Shown: one piece after another, positions 37,379 through 45,704 of the stretch
Layout of the letters: each line of letters begins with the position of its first letter
How positions within the stretch are numbered: the first letter of the stretch is position 1
DNA from: Gemmobacter aquarius
GTDB taxonomy: Bacteria; Pseudomonadota; Alphaproteobacteria; Rhodobacterales; Rhodobacteraceae
Assembly: GCF_003060865.1 (NCBI RefSeq)
Contig: NZ_CP028918.1
Coordinates: 2,964,001 to 3,028,000, forward strand
Reading direction: 5' to 3'
DNA length: 64,000 nt
Translations under genes and position numbers: made by a program
The notes under the pieces: model-generated
Told to the model about the DNA's origin: nothing
Seen by the model: only the letters and a program-made list of their open reading frames with translations
Databases searched by the model: none

Positions 37379-38560
37379 TTATTCCGCCGCCATCCGCATC
37401 ACCTGCCGCGCTGCCATGAAGCGCTGCCCTGCCTCGCCCGCCAGATAGGTCAACCGCCCGCCCGCAATCGTCGCCTCGACGGCCCGCGTCGCTGCATTCA
37501 CCACGGTCAGATCGGCCCGCAGCCCCGCTGCGATGCGCCCGCGATCCGCCATCCCCAGCACATCGGCCGCGTTCGATGACACCATCGCCCAGGCCTGCGC
37601 CATGGGCAAAATCCGCTCGTCGACCAGCTTCCACACCGCCAGCACGAGCGCGGGAATATGGTAATCCGAAACCAGCACATCGCAAAGCCCGTCGCGCAGC
37701 AAGGCTTCGGCGGCGATGTTCCCCGCCTGCGACCCGCCGCGCACCACATTCGGCGCGCCCATGATCACGGGCGAGCCGAGCGCCCGCGCTGCTGCCGCCG
37801 CCTTGCGCGAGGTCGGGAATTCAGCCACCCGCGCGCCCAACATCGCGTAAAACTGCCGCGTCTCGGCATCGGGGTCGTCATGGCTGCCATAGGTGACGCC
37901 CAGCCTCTCTAACCCGTTGGACAGGGCACAAAGCACGCGCGGCACTTCCCGCGTCCGCGCCCGTGCCGCCTCCATCCGGGCGAACAACTCGTCCGGCGAC
38001 AGCGCGGCCTTGCGCGCCCAATGGGCAAATCCGTCGGTGTTCGACCGCCACATCTGGAAGCCTTCCTCCAGATGGTCGTTGAACACCACGTAATCGACCC
38101 CGAACCGCTCGACCGTCGCAAGCAGACGTTCCGCCGCCTCGACCAGATGCGTCTCGGCCCGGATTTGCACGCGCAGATCGGTCAGGGCAGGATATTCCCT
38201 GACTGCCGCCAGCAGGGCCTCGGCCTGATCGGGGCCACGGTGCCCGCCCTCCCAGCTCCAGCTTTGTGCCAGATAGGCTGTCGTCACCCCATGCGCCGCC
38301 GCCTCGCGGTCGGTCGCGGCAAGGCCGGAGGCGATGGGAAAGGGCGCAGTCGGGCGCGGGAAGATCTGGCGTTCGAACCCGTCACCATGCAGGTCGATGA
38401 TGCCGGGCATGACCCAGAAGCCCGACAGATCGACCTCGGGCAGAAAGGCATCGACGAACCGCCCCTGCGACAGGCCGACCGCCTCGTGCCGCATCGCGCC
38501 GTCTTGCAAAACCTCGGCCCCCGTCAGACGCAGGTCGGGCAGAAAAGACAGGTCCGGCAT
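37379..38560 (-). CDS. phnM: PhnM-like alpha-D-ribose 1-methylphosphonate 5-triphosphate diphosphatase (paralogue 2)
   Basis: A 393-residue amidohydrolase-fold protein. Metal ligands are expected in GIIDLHGDGFERQIFPRP, in YGSHDDPDAETRQFY and in VLVSDYHIPALVLAVWKL; GAPNVVRGGSQAGN is also conserved. It shares the HGDxFERQ form with paralogue 1, unlike the HTDNLERH form of the copy at 45755. I chose the ATG at 38560 (MPDLSFLPDL). It lies behind phnF on the same strand and converges on the hexapeptide transferase gene. The reaction assigned to PhnM is removal of pyrophosphate from the ribose triphosphate phosphonate intermediate. Confidence 0.85.
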   Translation of the reverse strand: MPDLSFLPDLRLTGAEVLQDGAMRHEAVGLSQGRFVDAFLPEVDLSGFWVMPGIIDLHGDGFERQIFPRPTAPFPIASGLAATDREAAAHGVTTAYLAQSWSWEGGHRGPDQAEALLAAVREYPALTDLRVQIRAETHLVEAAERLLATVERFGVDYVVFNDHLEEGFQMWRSNTDGFAHWARKAALSPDELFARMEAARARTREVPRVLCALSNGLERLGVTYGSHDDPDAETRQFYAMLGARVAEFPTSRKAAAAARALGSPVIMGAPNVVRGGSQAGNIAAEALLRDGLCDVLVSDYHIPALVLAVWKLVDERILPMAQAWAMVSSNAADVLGMADRGRIAAGLRADLTVVNAATRAVEATIAGGRLTYLAGEAGQRFMAARQVMRMAAE

Positions 38561-38628
38561 GGTGATTTCCGTTTTGGCTGAGGGAGTAAGCCTGTGGATA
38601 ACACCCGCCTGCAACGGAGCCGTGACAG

Positions 38629-39354
38629 TCAGACCGATAATGTCAGCGTCACCCGCTCGCCCGCGAACCATGTCAGCCCGTATTCCACGGGCACAGCCGC
38701 GCCGTCCACATTCACCGCTTCCGTCCGCAGGATCGGTGCGCCCTCGCGCAAGCGCAAGCGCAGCGCCTGCACGGGTTTCGCCGCCTTCGCCGTCACCCGC
38801 GTGCTGGCCCGCACGTAATCGTCCACCCCCGCCGCAGCCAAGGCCATCGTGATCGACGGCACCTCGCGCAATGCGTCGAGCAAACCGGAAAACCGCGCCG
38901 CCGGAAAGACCGACCGGAACATGGCAATCGGCTGGCCATCCGCAAGGGATACCCCCTCGACCACCTGCACCAAAGCGCCCGGCTCCAGCCCCAGCGCCGC
39001 CGCTTCGTGCCCTGCTGCAACCCGCGTTTCCAACCGCGTCAACTCGCGCGAGGGCACCTGCCCCGCCGCCGTGACGTTCTCGTTGAACCGCACCCGGCGC
39101 CCGATGGCGTAATCGGTCGGACGGCTGGCCACAAAGACACCCGCCCCGCGCCGCGACACCACTAGCCCCTTGGCCGCCAGATCGGCCAGCGCATGGCGTA
39201 CCGTATGCCGGTTCACCCCGAAGCGCGCCGCCAGTTCCGCCTCGGTCGGCAGCTTCGCCCCCGCCGGATAAAGCCCCTGCGCCAGTTCCCCCGCGAGGGT
39301 GCCCGCAATCGCCGCCCAGATCGCACCCCGCGCCATCGTCCCGCCTGTCATCAA
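38629..39354 (-). CDS. phnF: GntR/HutC-family regulator PhnF
   Basis: A 241-residue transcriptional regulator. The N-terminal winged helix is ARGAIWAAIAGTLAGELAQG, then LPTEAELAARFGVNRHTVRHAL (residues ~37-58, recognition helix NRHTVRHALADL). The C-terminal UTRA ligand domain covers residues ~95-235 (VAAGHEAAALGLEPGALVQVVEG). PhnF represses phn operons and responds to a phosphonate- or phosphate-related ligand. It diverges from phnG across an 86-base gap that contains a tandem TTGTATAG. It is followed by paralogue 2 of phnM. In-frame ATGs at 39354, 39351 and 39336 are possible starts. Confidence 0.93.
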   Translation of the reverse strand: MMTGGTMARGAIWAAIAGTLAGELAQGLYPAGAKLPTEAELAARFGVNRHTVRHALADLAAKGLVVSRRGAGVFVASRPTDYAIGRRVRFNENVTAAGQVPSRELTRLETRVAAGHEAAALGLEPGALVQVVEGVSLADGQPIAMFRSVFPAARFSGLLDALREVPSITMALAAAGVDDYVRASTRVTAKAAKPVQALRLRLREGAPILRTEAVNVDGAAVPVEYGLTWFAGERVTLTLSV

Positions 39355-39392
39355 AAATTCACGGGACTCGGCCCGCCCGTACAGGTATCAAT

Positions 39393-39408
39393 TTGTATAG
39401 TTGTATAG
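39393..39408. promoter_or_regulatory. Tandem TTGTATAG repeat in the phnF-phnG intergenic region
   Basis: Two exact copies of TTGTATAG stand next to each other midway between the divergent phnF and phnG genes. GntR/HutC regulators bind GTATA-type sites, so this is the best candidate operator of PhnF. It may overlap the -10 region of the phnG promoter. Confidence 0.55.
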
Positions 39409-39440
39409 AACACTAGACAACCCCGAAAGATGTTTAGCCC

Positions 39441-39887
39441 ATGACCGAAAATCCCCGCCGCGACTGGATGGGCCTTCTGGCCCGCGCCCCGGCAGACCGC
39501 GTGGCGGACCGCCTTGCCACCCTGCTGCCCGACCTGCCCGAAACACAGGACCTGCGCCCGCCAGAGGTTGGCACCGTCATGGTCCGTGGCCGCATCGGCG
39601 CGACAGGCGCCGCCTTCAACCTTGGCGAGATGACTGTGACCCGCTGCTCGCTGCGCCTTGGTACAGGCCAAGTCGGCCACGCCCATGTGCAGGGCCGCGA
39701 CAAGGCCCACGCCCGCCGCGCCGCGATCATCGACGCACTGATGCAGACAGATCGTGCATCCGATGTGCAGTCCCGCATCCTGACGCCGCTCGCACAGGAA
39801 GAAGCCAGCCGTCGCGGCACCCGCGCCGCCAAGGCCGCCGCCACCCGTGTCGAATTCTTCACACTCGTAAGAGGAGAGGACAAATGA
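39441..39887 (+). CDS. phnG: C-P lyase subunit PhnG
   Basis: A 148-residue subunit of the phosphonate C-P lyase core complex (PhnGHIJ). It starts RRDWMGLLARAPADRVADRL and holds the family stretch RPPEVGTVMVRGRIGATGAAFNLGEMTVTRCSLRL (quoted in part) with GHAHVQGRDKAHARRAAIIDAL. With PhnI and PhnH it links the phosphonate to ATP ribose. It is the first gene of the C-P lyase operon and overlaps phnH (ATGA). Confidence 0.95.
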   Translation: MTENPRRDWMGLLARAPADRVADRLATLLPDLPETQDLRPPEVGTVMVRGRIGATGAAFNLGEMTVTRCSLRLGTGQVGHAHVQGRDKAHARRAAIIDALMQTDRASDVQSRILTPLAQEEASRRGTRAAKAAATRVEFFTLVRGEDK

Positions 39888-40453
39888 TCGAAGCAGCCCT
39901 GACCGGAGGCTTCTCGCACGCCCCCACCCAATCCGCCCGCGCCTTTCGCGCCATCCTCGACGCCCTGTCGCGCCCCGGCACGATCCATGATGTGACCGGA
40001 GCCGCCCCGCCCGCGCCGCTGTCCTGCGCCGCTGGTATCGTGCTTCTTACCCTCGCCGACGGCACGACTCCCGTGCATCTGGCGGGCGAGGCGGACACGC
40101 CAGAAACCCGCGACTGGATCACCTTCCATACCGGCGCGCCCTTGGTCGCAGCCGAACAGGCAACCTTCGCGGTCGGCACATGGGACGCCCTGCACCCCGT
40201 CGACCGCTTCGCCATCGGCACGCCGGAATATCCCGACCGCGCCGCAACGCTGATCGTCGAATGTCCCGCACTTGCCGCCACAGGCCCGCGCCTGACCGGA
40301 CCGGGCATCAAGGACCACGCCAGCCTGTCGCTGCCCGAAACCGCCGCCTTCCGCGCCAATCGCGCGCTTTTCCCGCTTGGCTTCGACTGCATCTTCACCT
40401 CTGGCCACCGGATCGCCGGCCTTCCCCGTTCCACCATCGTCGAGGAAACCTGA
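39884..40453 (+). CDS. phnH: C-P lyase subunit PhnH
   Basis: A 189-residue component of the C-P lyase core complex. Family landmarks are SARAFRAILDALSRPGTIHD near the N-terminus and GPGIKDHASLSLP with RALFPLGFDCIFTSGHRIAGLPRST at the C-terminus. A Shine-Dalgarno GAGGAGAGG precedes the ATG, which overlaps the phnG stop. It overlaps the next start by one base. Confidence 0.95.
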   Translation: MIEAALTGGFSHAPTQSARAFRAILDALSRPGTIHDVTGAAPPAPLSCAAGIVLLTLADGTTPVHLAGEADTPETRDWITFHTGAPLVAAEQATFAVGTWDALHPVDRFAIGTPEYPDRAATLIVECPALAATGPRLTGPGIKDHASLSLPETAAFRANRALFPLGFDCIFTSGHRIAGLPRSTIVEET

Positions 40454-41541
40454 TGTATGTCGCCGTCAAGGGTGGCGAACGCGCCATCGAAAACGCCCAT
40501 GCCTTCCTTGCCGAGGAACGCCGTGGCGACCCCGCCATCCCCGAACTGACCATAGCGCAGATCCGCGAACAGCTGCGCCTGTCGGTCAACCGCGTCATGG
40601 CCGAAGGCTCGCTTTACGACCCGGACCTTGCAGCACTTGCCATCAAACAGGCACGCGGCGACCTGATCGAGGCGGTCTTCCTGATCCGCGCCTACCGCAC
40701 CACGCTGCCCCGCTTCGGCGCATCGCACCCCGTGGAAACCGGCGCCATGGCCTGCACCCGCCGCATCAGCGCCACCTTCAAGGACGCGCCGGGCGGACAG
40801 ATCCTTGGCCCGACCTTCGACTACACCCACCGCCTGCTCGACTTCAAACTGCTGGCCGAAGGCGGGACACTCCCCGCCGTCGCGACCGCACCCGCCGACA
40901 CGGCCCCGGTGCCCCATATCACCGAATTCCTGGACAAGGACGGGCTGATACAGGGCGAAGCCCGCCTTGAGGACACTCCGCCCGACCTGACACGCGAACC
41001 GATGGAGCTTCCCGCGAGCCGCGCCCTGCGCCTGCAAGCCCTGACCCGCGGCGACGAAGGCTTCATCCTGTCGCTCGCCTATTCCACCCAGCGCGGCTAT
41101 GGCCGCACCCATGCCTTCGTCGGCGAGTTACGCATCGGCACGGTGGCTGTGGAAATGGACATCCCCGAACTGGGCTTTGCGGTCGAGATCGGCGAGGTCG
41201 AATTGACCGAATGCGAAACCGTCAACCAGTTCGCGGGGTCAAAGACCGAACCGCCACAATTCACCCGCGGCTATGGCCTGACCTTCGGCCAGACCGAACG
41301 CAAAGCCATCGCCATGAGCCTTGTCGACCGCGCCCTGCGCTGGAAGGAACTGGGCGAGGACGACATCGGCGCTCCGGCACAAGACGAGGAATTCGTGATG
41401 ATGCATGCCGACAACGTGCAGGCCACGGGGTTTCTCGAACATATCAAGCTGCCCCATTACGTCGATTTCCAAAGCGAACTGGAACTGATCCGAAAGCTGC
41501 GGGCCGAGGCTTTGGCAGCAAAGCAGGAGGCGGCAGAATGA
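40453..41541 (+). CDS. phnI: C-P lyase nucleosidase subunit PhnI
   Basis: A 362-residue subunit that, with PhnG, PhnH and PhnL, displaces adenine from ATP to make the ribose triphosphate phosphonate. It starts MYVAVKGGERAIENAHAFLAEERRG. Conserved parts are LRLSVNRVMAEGSLYDPDLAALAIKQARGD (quoted in part), the central SLAYSTQRGYGRTHAFVGELR and GYGLTFGQTERKAIAMSLVDRAL. The C-terminus HIKLPHYVDFQSELELIRKL is standard. The operon is interrupted directly after it by a repeat element and a DUF559 gene before phnJ. Confidence 0.96.
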   Translation: MYVAVKGGERAIENAHAFLAEERRGDPAIPELTIAQIREQLRLSVNRVMAEGSLYDPDLAALAIKQARGDLIEAVFLIRAYRTTLPRFGASHPVETGAMACTRRISATFKDAPGGQILGPTFDYTHRLLDFKLLAEGGTLPAVATAPADTAPVPHITEFLDKDGLIQGEARLEDTPPDLTREPMELPASRALRLQALTRGDEGFILSLAYSTQRGYGRTHAFVGELRIGTVAVEMDIPELGFAVEIGEVELTECETVNQFAGSKTEPPQFTRGYGLTFGQTERKAIAMSLVDRALRWKELGEDDIGAPAQDEEFVMMHADNVQATGFLEHIKLPHYVDFQSELELIRKLRAEALAAKQEAAE

Positions 41542-41565
41542 TGCACCCCTGCCCCCTCACCCCGA

Positions 41566-41588
41566 CCCTCTCCCCCAAGGGGAGAGGG
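41566..41588. repeat. Palindromic repeat element, left end
   Basis: CCCTCTCCCC (41566-41575) pairs perfectly with GGGGAGAGGG (41579-41588). The flanking ACCCCGA is shared, inverted, with the element at 41699-41733. Together they look like imperfect terminal inverted repeats of a ~180-base element inserted between phnI and phnJ. Confidence 0.7.
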
Positions 41589-41698
41589 AGGCGCCCCACT
41601 TGTGCCATCGGCGCAACCGGATCGCTACAGCCGTCCGGTTTTCGTCCGCAGCTTCACCGCCTGTTAACCGCTCGCACACCAGACTGTACTCCTGGTTT

Positions 41699-41721
41699 CC
41701 CTCCCCCAGCATGGGGGAGGG
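41699..41721. repeat. Palindromic repeat element, right end
   Basis: CCCTCCCCC (41699-41707) pairs with GGGGGAGGG (41713-41721). The following TCAGGGAGGGGG (41722-41733) mirrors the left end, and its purine-rich part doubles as the ribosome site of the DUF559 gene at 41742. Confidence 0.7.
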
Positions 41722-41741
41722 TCAGGGAGGGGGTCGCCACC

Positions 41742-42089
41742 GTGCCAGCCTATCGCGACGACAGCCAGCGTCTGCACGCCCGCGCGCAACGTGCCGCGAT
41801 GACACCCGCCGAAGCCGCGCTGTGGCACCATCTGCGAAACCATCGCTTCCTTGGGCTTTCGGTCCGCCGCAAGGCGCCGGTCGGACCATGGATCGCCGAT
41901 TTCCTGATCCCGGCCCGCCGCATCGCCATCTGTATCCTGCCCGAAACCGCGTTCCGGGGCAGCGATCACCCGCCACCGGGCGCGCTCGAACGGCTCGGCT
42001 ACACCGTCCTGCGACCCTCGGCCAATGACCTGAGCGGGTCGCACATCGCCGCTTTGCTTCACCGCCTCGCCGCAAGGGTCACACCATGA
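41742..42089 (+). CDS. DUF559 (Vsr-like endonuclease fold) protein between phnI and phnJ
   Basis: A 115-residue protein with the DUF559 pattern: MTPAEAALWHHLRNHRFLGLSVRRKAPVGPWIADF (quoted in two parts; RNHRFLGLSVRRKAPVGPW is the core), and the closing strand LERLGYTVLRPSANDLSG. Most family members have V-E-L-D-G followed by a histidine at the catalytic strand; here the same place reads ICILPETAF, so nuclease activity may be lost. The start is GTG 41742. Translation from the ATG at 41538 would add a ~68-residue nonsense leader encoded by the palindromic repeat. It overlaps phnJ (ATGA), so it is translated with the C-P lyase operon. Its role there is unknown. Confidence 0.72.
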   Translation: MPAYRDDSQRLHARAQRAAMTPAEAALWHHLRNHRFLGLSVRRKAPVGPWIADFLIPARRIAICILPETAFRGSDHPPPGALERLGYTVLRPSANDLSGSHIAALLHRLAARVTP

Positions 42090-42961
42090 CCGACCAGACC
42101 TACAACTTTGCCTATCTCGACGAACAGACCAAGCGCATGATCCGCCGCGCCATCCTCAAGGGCGTGGCCGTTCCCGGCTATCAGGTGCCCTTCGCCAGCC
42201 GCGAGATGCCGATGCCTTATGGCTGGGGCACGGGTGGCGTGCAGGTCACCGCCGCCTGTCTTGTGCCCGAAGATGTGCTCAAGGTCATCGACCAGGGCGC
42301 GGATGACACGACAAACGCCGTCTCGATCCGCAAGTTCTTCCAACGCACCGCAGGCGTCGCGGTGACCGAGGCGACGGCAGATGCAACCGTGATCCAGACC
42401 CGCCACCGCATCCCCGAACAGGCGCTGACCGCAGGCCAGATCCTCGTCTACCAGGTGCCGATCCCCGAACCGCTGCGCTTTCTTGAACCGCGCGAGACCG
42501 AAACCCGCAAGATGCACAGCCTTGAAGAATACGGGCTGATGCATGTGAAACTTTACGAAGACATCGCCCGCCACGGTGCCATCGCCACCGCCTATGCCTA
42601 CCCCGTGCGCGTCGAGGGGCGCTATGTCATGGATCCCTCGCCCATCCCGAAATTCGACAACCCGAAACTCTCGGACAGCCCCGCGTTGCAGTTGTTCGGC
42701 GCGGGCCGTGAACAGCGCATTTATGCCCTGCCACCCTTTACCCGCGTCGTCAGCCTCGATTTCGAGGACCACCCGTTTGAGCCCACCAAGGCCGACCACG
42801 ACTGCGACCTGTGCGGCGCAGGCGGCAGCTACCTCGACGAGGTGATCATCGACGATGCGGGCGGGCGGATGTTCGTCTGCTCGGACACCGACTTTTGCAC
42901 CAGCCGCCGCGCGGCAGGGCATGTCGGGCGGTTGGGCGAAACGGCAGGGGGGATCGCGTGA
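42086..42961 (+). CDS. phnJ: C-P lyase radical SAM subunit PhnJ
   Basis: A 291-residue radical-SAM enzyme that breaks the carbon-phosphorus bond, releasing the alkane and forming 5-phosphoribosyl-1,2-cyclic phosphate. The four conserved cysteines are present: Cys240 and Cys243 (HDCDLCGAGG), Cys265 and Cys271 (FVCSDTDFCTSRR). They match E. coli Cys241, 244, 266 and 272; three would hold the iron-sulfur cluster and one the thiyl radical. The start NFAYLDEQTKRMIRRAILK is standard. It overlaps the DUF559 gene in front and phnK behind. Confidence 0.97.
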   Translation: MTDQTYNFAYLDEQTKRMIRRAILKGVAVPGYQVPFASREMPMPYGWGTGGVQVTAACLVPEDVLKVIDQGADDTTNAVSIRKFFQRTAGVAVTEATADATVIQTRHRIPEQALTAGQILVYQVPIPEPLRFLEPRETETRKMHSLEEYGLMHVKLYEDIARHGAIATAYAYPVRVEGRYVMDPSPIPKFDNPKLSDSPALQLFGAGREQRIYALPPFTRVVSLDFEDHPFEPTKADHDCDLCGAGGSYLDEVIIDDAGGRMFVCSDTDFCTSRRAAGHVGRLGETAGGIA

Positions 42962-43770
42962 TGCTGGCCGCAGAATCGAGTATTTTCGCAAAGGTGAAGC
43001 CGCAAGCGCCGCTTCTTTCCGTCAAGGGGCTGACCAAGCGCTACGGCAGCCGCATCGGTTGTGCGGATGTGTCATTCGACCTTTGGCCGGGCGAGGTGCT
43101 GGGTATCGTCGGCGAAAGCGGATCGGGCAAATCGACGCTGCTGTCATGCCTTGCGGGACACCTGACCCCCGATCGGGGCGAGGTGATCTTTGCAACCGCG
43201 ACGGGCCCGCGCGACACCGTGACCATGTCCGAACCCGACCGCCGCCGCCTTGCCCGCACCGACTGGGCCTTTGTCCACCAGAACCCGCGCGACGGCTTGC
43301 GTATGGGCGTCACCGCAGGTGGCAACGTCGGTGAGCGGCTCATGGCGGTGGGCGCGCGGAACTACGGCACCATCCGCGATGCCGCGACCGACTGGCTGGG
43401 CCGCGTGGAAATAGACGGATCGCGCATCGACGACCGGCCGAGCGCGTTCTCTGGCGGTATGCAGCAGCGGTTGCAGATCGCCCGCAACCTTGTCACCGGC
43501 CCGCGCCTTGTCTTCATGGACGAACCGACCGGCGGTCTGGACGTTTCGGTGCAGGCCCGCCTGCTGGACCTTTTGCGCGGATTGGTGCGCGAGATGGGCC
43601 TTTCGGCGATCATCGTCACGCATGACCTTGCCGTGGTGCGCCTGCTGGCCGACCGGCTGATGGTGATGAAATCGGGCCATGTGGTCGAACAGGGCCTGAC
43701 CGATCAGGTGCTCGACGATCCGCAGCACGCCTATACCCAGCTTCTCGTATCCTCCGTCCTTCAGGTCTAA
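42961..43770 (+). CDS. phnK: C-P lyase ABC-type ATPase PhnK
   Basis: A 269-residue ABC ATPase that docks on the PhnGHIJ core and not on a membrane permease. Walker A is GESGSGKST, the Q-loop VHQNPRDGLRM, the signature FSGGMQQRLQIARNL and Walker B RLVFMDEPTGGLD, with H-loop VTHDL. It resembles oligopeptide-transport ATPases, as PhnK does. Its start shares one base with the phnJ stop. Confidence 0.95.
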   Translation: MLAAESSIFAKVKPQAPLLSVKGLTKRYGSRIGCADVSFDLWPGEVLGIVGESGSGKSTLLSCLAGHLTPDRGEVIFATATGPRDTVTMSEPDRRRLARTDWAFVHQNPRDGLRMGVTAGGNVGERLMAVGARNYGTIRDAATDWLGRVEIDGSRIDDRPSAFSGGMQQRLQIARNLVTGPRLVFMDEPTGGLDVSVQARLLDLLRGLVREMGLSAIIVTHDLAVVRLLADRLMVMKSGHVVEQGLTDQVLDDPQHAYTQLLVSSVLQV

Positions 43771-43774
43771 GCCC

Positions 43775-44458
43775 ATGATCAAAATCGAGAACCTGTCCAA
43801 GTCCTTTACCCTGCACAATCAGGGCGGCGCGGTGATCCCCGTCATGGCGGGGGCAAACCTGACCGTAAGCCCCGGTGAATGTGTGGCCCTCGTCGGCCAG
43901 TCGGGCGCAGGCAAGTCCACCCTGATGCGGATGATCTGGGGCAATTACCTTTGCCAGACCGGCAGCATCCGTATCGGCGCAACCGATGTCGTCACCGCCG
44001 CCCCGCGCGAGATCCTTGCCCTGCGCCGCCAGACGCTGGGCTATGTCAGCCAGTTCCTGCGTGTCGTGCCCCGCGTGCCCACCGTCGATGTGGTGGCCGA
44101 ACCGCTCCTCACCCTTGGCGTGCCGATGGCCGAGGCGCGTGCCCGCGCCGAAACCCTGCTGGCACGGCTGAACATCCCGCAGCGGCTTTGGTCGCTTTCG
44201 CCCACCACCTTTTCGGGGGGCGAGCAGCAGCGCGTCAACATCGCGCGCGGCTTTGCCCATGCCTACCCCGCGCTTTTGCTCGACGAGCCGACTGCCAGCC
44301 TCGACGCTGCCAACCGCGAGGTCGTGCTGACCCTGATCGAGGACGCAAAAGCCCGCGGTGCCGCTATCATCGGCATCTTCCACGACGAAGCCGCCCGCAA
44401 CCGTCTGTGCGACCGCACCGTCGACGTGACCGCATTTACGCCGAAGGCCGCCGCATGA
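43775..44458 (+). CDS. phnL: C-P lyase ABC-type ATPase PhnL
   Basis: A 227-residue ABC ATPase needed with PhnGHI for the first step of phosphonate breakdown. Walker A is GQSGAGKST, Q-loop YVSQFLRVVPRVPTVDVVAEPL, signature FSGGEQQRVNIARGF and Walker B ALLLDEPTASLD, with H-loop GIFHDE. It starts four bases after phnK and overlaps phnN by four. Confidence 0.95.
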   Translation: MIKIENLSKSFTLHNQGGAVIPVMAGANLTVSPGECVALVGQSGAGKSTLMRMIWGNYLCQTGSIRIGATDVVTAAPREILALRRQTLGYVSQFLRVVPRVPTVDVVAEPLLTLGVPMAEARARAETLLARLNIPQRLWSLSPTTFSGGEQQRVNIARGFAHAYPALLLDEPTASLDAANREVVLTLIEDAKARGAAIIGIFHDEAARNRLCDRTVDVTAFTPKAAA

Positions 44459-44997
44459 AAGGCCGCCTTTTCGCTGTCGTCGGCCCCTCTGGCGCGGGCA
44501 AGGACACGCTGATCGACGCCGCCCGCGCCGCCCGCCCCGATCTGGTGATCGCGCGCCGCGCCATCACCCGGCCCGCCTCGGCAGGGGGCGAGGATTTCGA
44601 GGGCGTCAGCGTTTTCGAATTCACCGCGCGCAAGGTCAATGGCGGCTTCGCACTCGACTGGAAGGCGCATGGGTTGAGCTATGGCATCCCTGCCGAAACG
44701 CTGGCGAAACGCGACGAAGGCTTCGACGTCCTGTTCAACGGCTCGCGCGCGGCACTCGACGCCGCAGCCTGCCGCTTCCCCGAGATGACCGTGATCCGCG
44801 TCACCGCCCCGTCTACCGTGCTGATGGAACGCCTGCTCGCCCGTGGCCGCGAAACCCGCGAGGAAATTGCCGAACGCATCAGCCGCGCCAGCTATGACAT
44901 CCCCGCCGGACTAAAGGTTATCGACGTGGTCAACGACGGACCGCTTGCCGTTGCCACCGCCCGCTTCCTTGCAGCCCTTCAACCGGCCAGCGCGTAG
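44455..44997 (+). CDS. phnN: Ribose 1,5-bisphosphate phosphokinase PhnN
   Basis: A 180-residue P-loop kinase of the guanylate-kinase fold that turns ribose 1,5-bisphosphate into PRPP, the last step of the pathway. The P-loop is VVGPSGAGKDTLIDAA. The substrate-side pattern is ITRPASAGGEDFEGVS and WKAHGLSYGIP; the lid has RLLARGRETREEIAERI. It overlaps phnL at its start. Its 3' end overlaps the convergent DUF1045 gene by 19 bases. Confidence 0.94.
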   Translation: MKGRLFAVVGPSGAGKDTLIDAARAARPDLVIARRAITRPASAGGEDFEGVSVFEFTARKVNGGFALDWKAHGLSYGIPAETLAKRDEGFDVLFNGSRAALDAAACRFPEMTVIRVTAPSTVLMERLLARGRETREEIAERISRASYDIPAGLKVIDVVNDGPLAVATARFLAALQPASA

Positions 44998-45665
44998 CGG
45001 TGTACAAGATGAAAGCGCCCGTCCGCCGCCTCGCCGAACAGGCACAGATCCTCGATCCGGAACGGCTCGGGCAGCGCGGGGCCGAACCAGCCCTGCGCCA
45101 CGGGCATGACGGCTTGCGCCATGTCGGCGGCAAGATCGCCCGTCAGCGTCAGATGGAAGCGGAACTCCTCCATGACGTAAGGATACCCCCAGCGGTCCAG
45201 CAATTCGCGCTGCCGCGACGTCAACCGCTCGGGTCTGCGCCGCGCGATATCGGCTTCGGTCAGGGGGGCGCGGAACCGGTCGAGCGCCGTCACGACCTCG
45301 GCCCCGAGCGCCTGCAAGGCCGCCTGATCGCCCTCGGGCACCAGCGCGAGAAACCCGCCGATCCGTTCGAGCCGCAAGCGTGCGAAGCTGACCGGGCCAA
45401 TCCTTGCGGCAAGGGCCGCGACCGCCTCGTGCATGTCATGGGCCCCCACGCCCGCAGCCAAGGCGAAGGGCGGCTTGATCGTGCCGTGAAACCCGTATTT
45501 GCGCGGGGTGGCGGTCAGCGCGTGCAAGGGCAGCGGCAATCCCGCAACTTCGGGATGCGGAACCTCGCCCCGTTCGGCGCTCCACCCCAGCCAAGCCGCC
45601 GCACGGTCGGCAAAGTCACCCGCACGGGGCGCGAAATAGATCGCATAGCGTCGAAACTTTTCCAT
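44979..45665 (-). CDS. DUF1045 2H-phosphoesterase of phosphonate clusters
   Basis: A 228-residue member of the 2H phosphoesterase superfamily. Both catalytic H-x-T motifs are visible: KYGFHGTIKPPF (residues ~57-68) and EFRFHLTLTGDL (near residue 160). No phnP gene is present in the window. To my knowledge, a DUF1045 protein called RcsP has been assigned the phnP reaction (opening of 5-phosphoribosyl-1,2-cyclic phosphate), so this gene is the natural candidate for that step. It is divergent from the canonical phnM and convergent with phnN. Confidence 0.82.
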   Translation of the reverse strand: MEKFRRYAIYFAPRAGDFADRAAAWLGWSAERGEVPHPEVAGLPLPLHALTATPRKYGFHGTIKPPFALAAGVGAHDMHEAVAALAARIGPVSFARLRLERIGGFLALVPEGDQAALQALGAEVVTALDRFRAPLTEADIARRRPERLTSRQRELLDRWGYPYVMEEFRFHLTLTGDLAADMAQAVMPVAQGWFGPALPEPFRIEDLCLFGEAADGRFHLVHRYALAG

Positions 45666-45686
45666 GGCCCCCGCTTACCCGCGTTT

Positions 45687-45704
45687 TGTCACGCCGCCGT
45701 GACA
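45687..45704. promoter_or_regulatory. Inverted repeat between DUF1045 and phnM
   Basis: TGTCACG (45687-45693) and CGTGACA (45698-45704) form a dyad with a four-base spacer in the 89-base gap between the two divergent genes. A symmetric operator for a dimeric regulator is likely. It contains a CTGTCA-like half but is not a proper Pho box. Confidence 0.4.

Noticed and set aside
41538..41741. An N-terminal extension of the DUF559 protein starting at the ATG overlapping phnI
   Set aside because: The extra ~68 residues are translated palindromic repeat (proline- and arginine-rich) and a better start with ribosome site lies at 41742.
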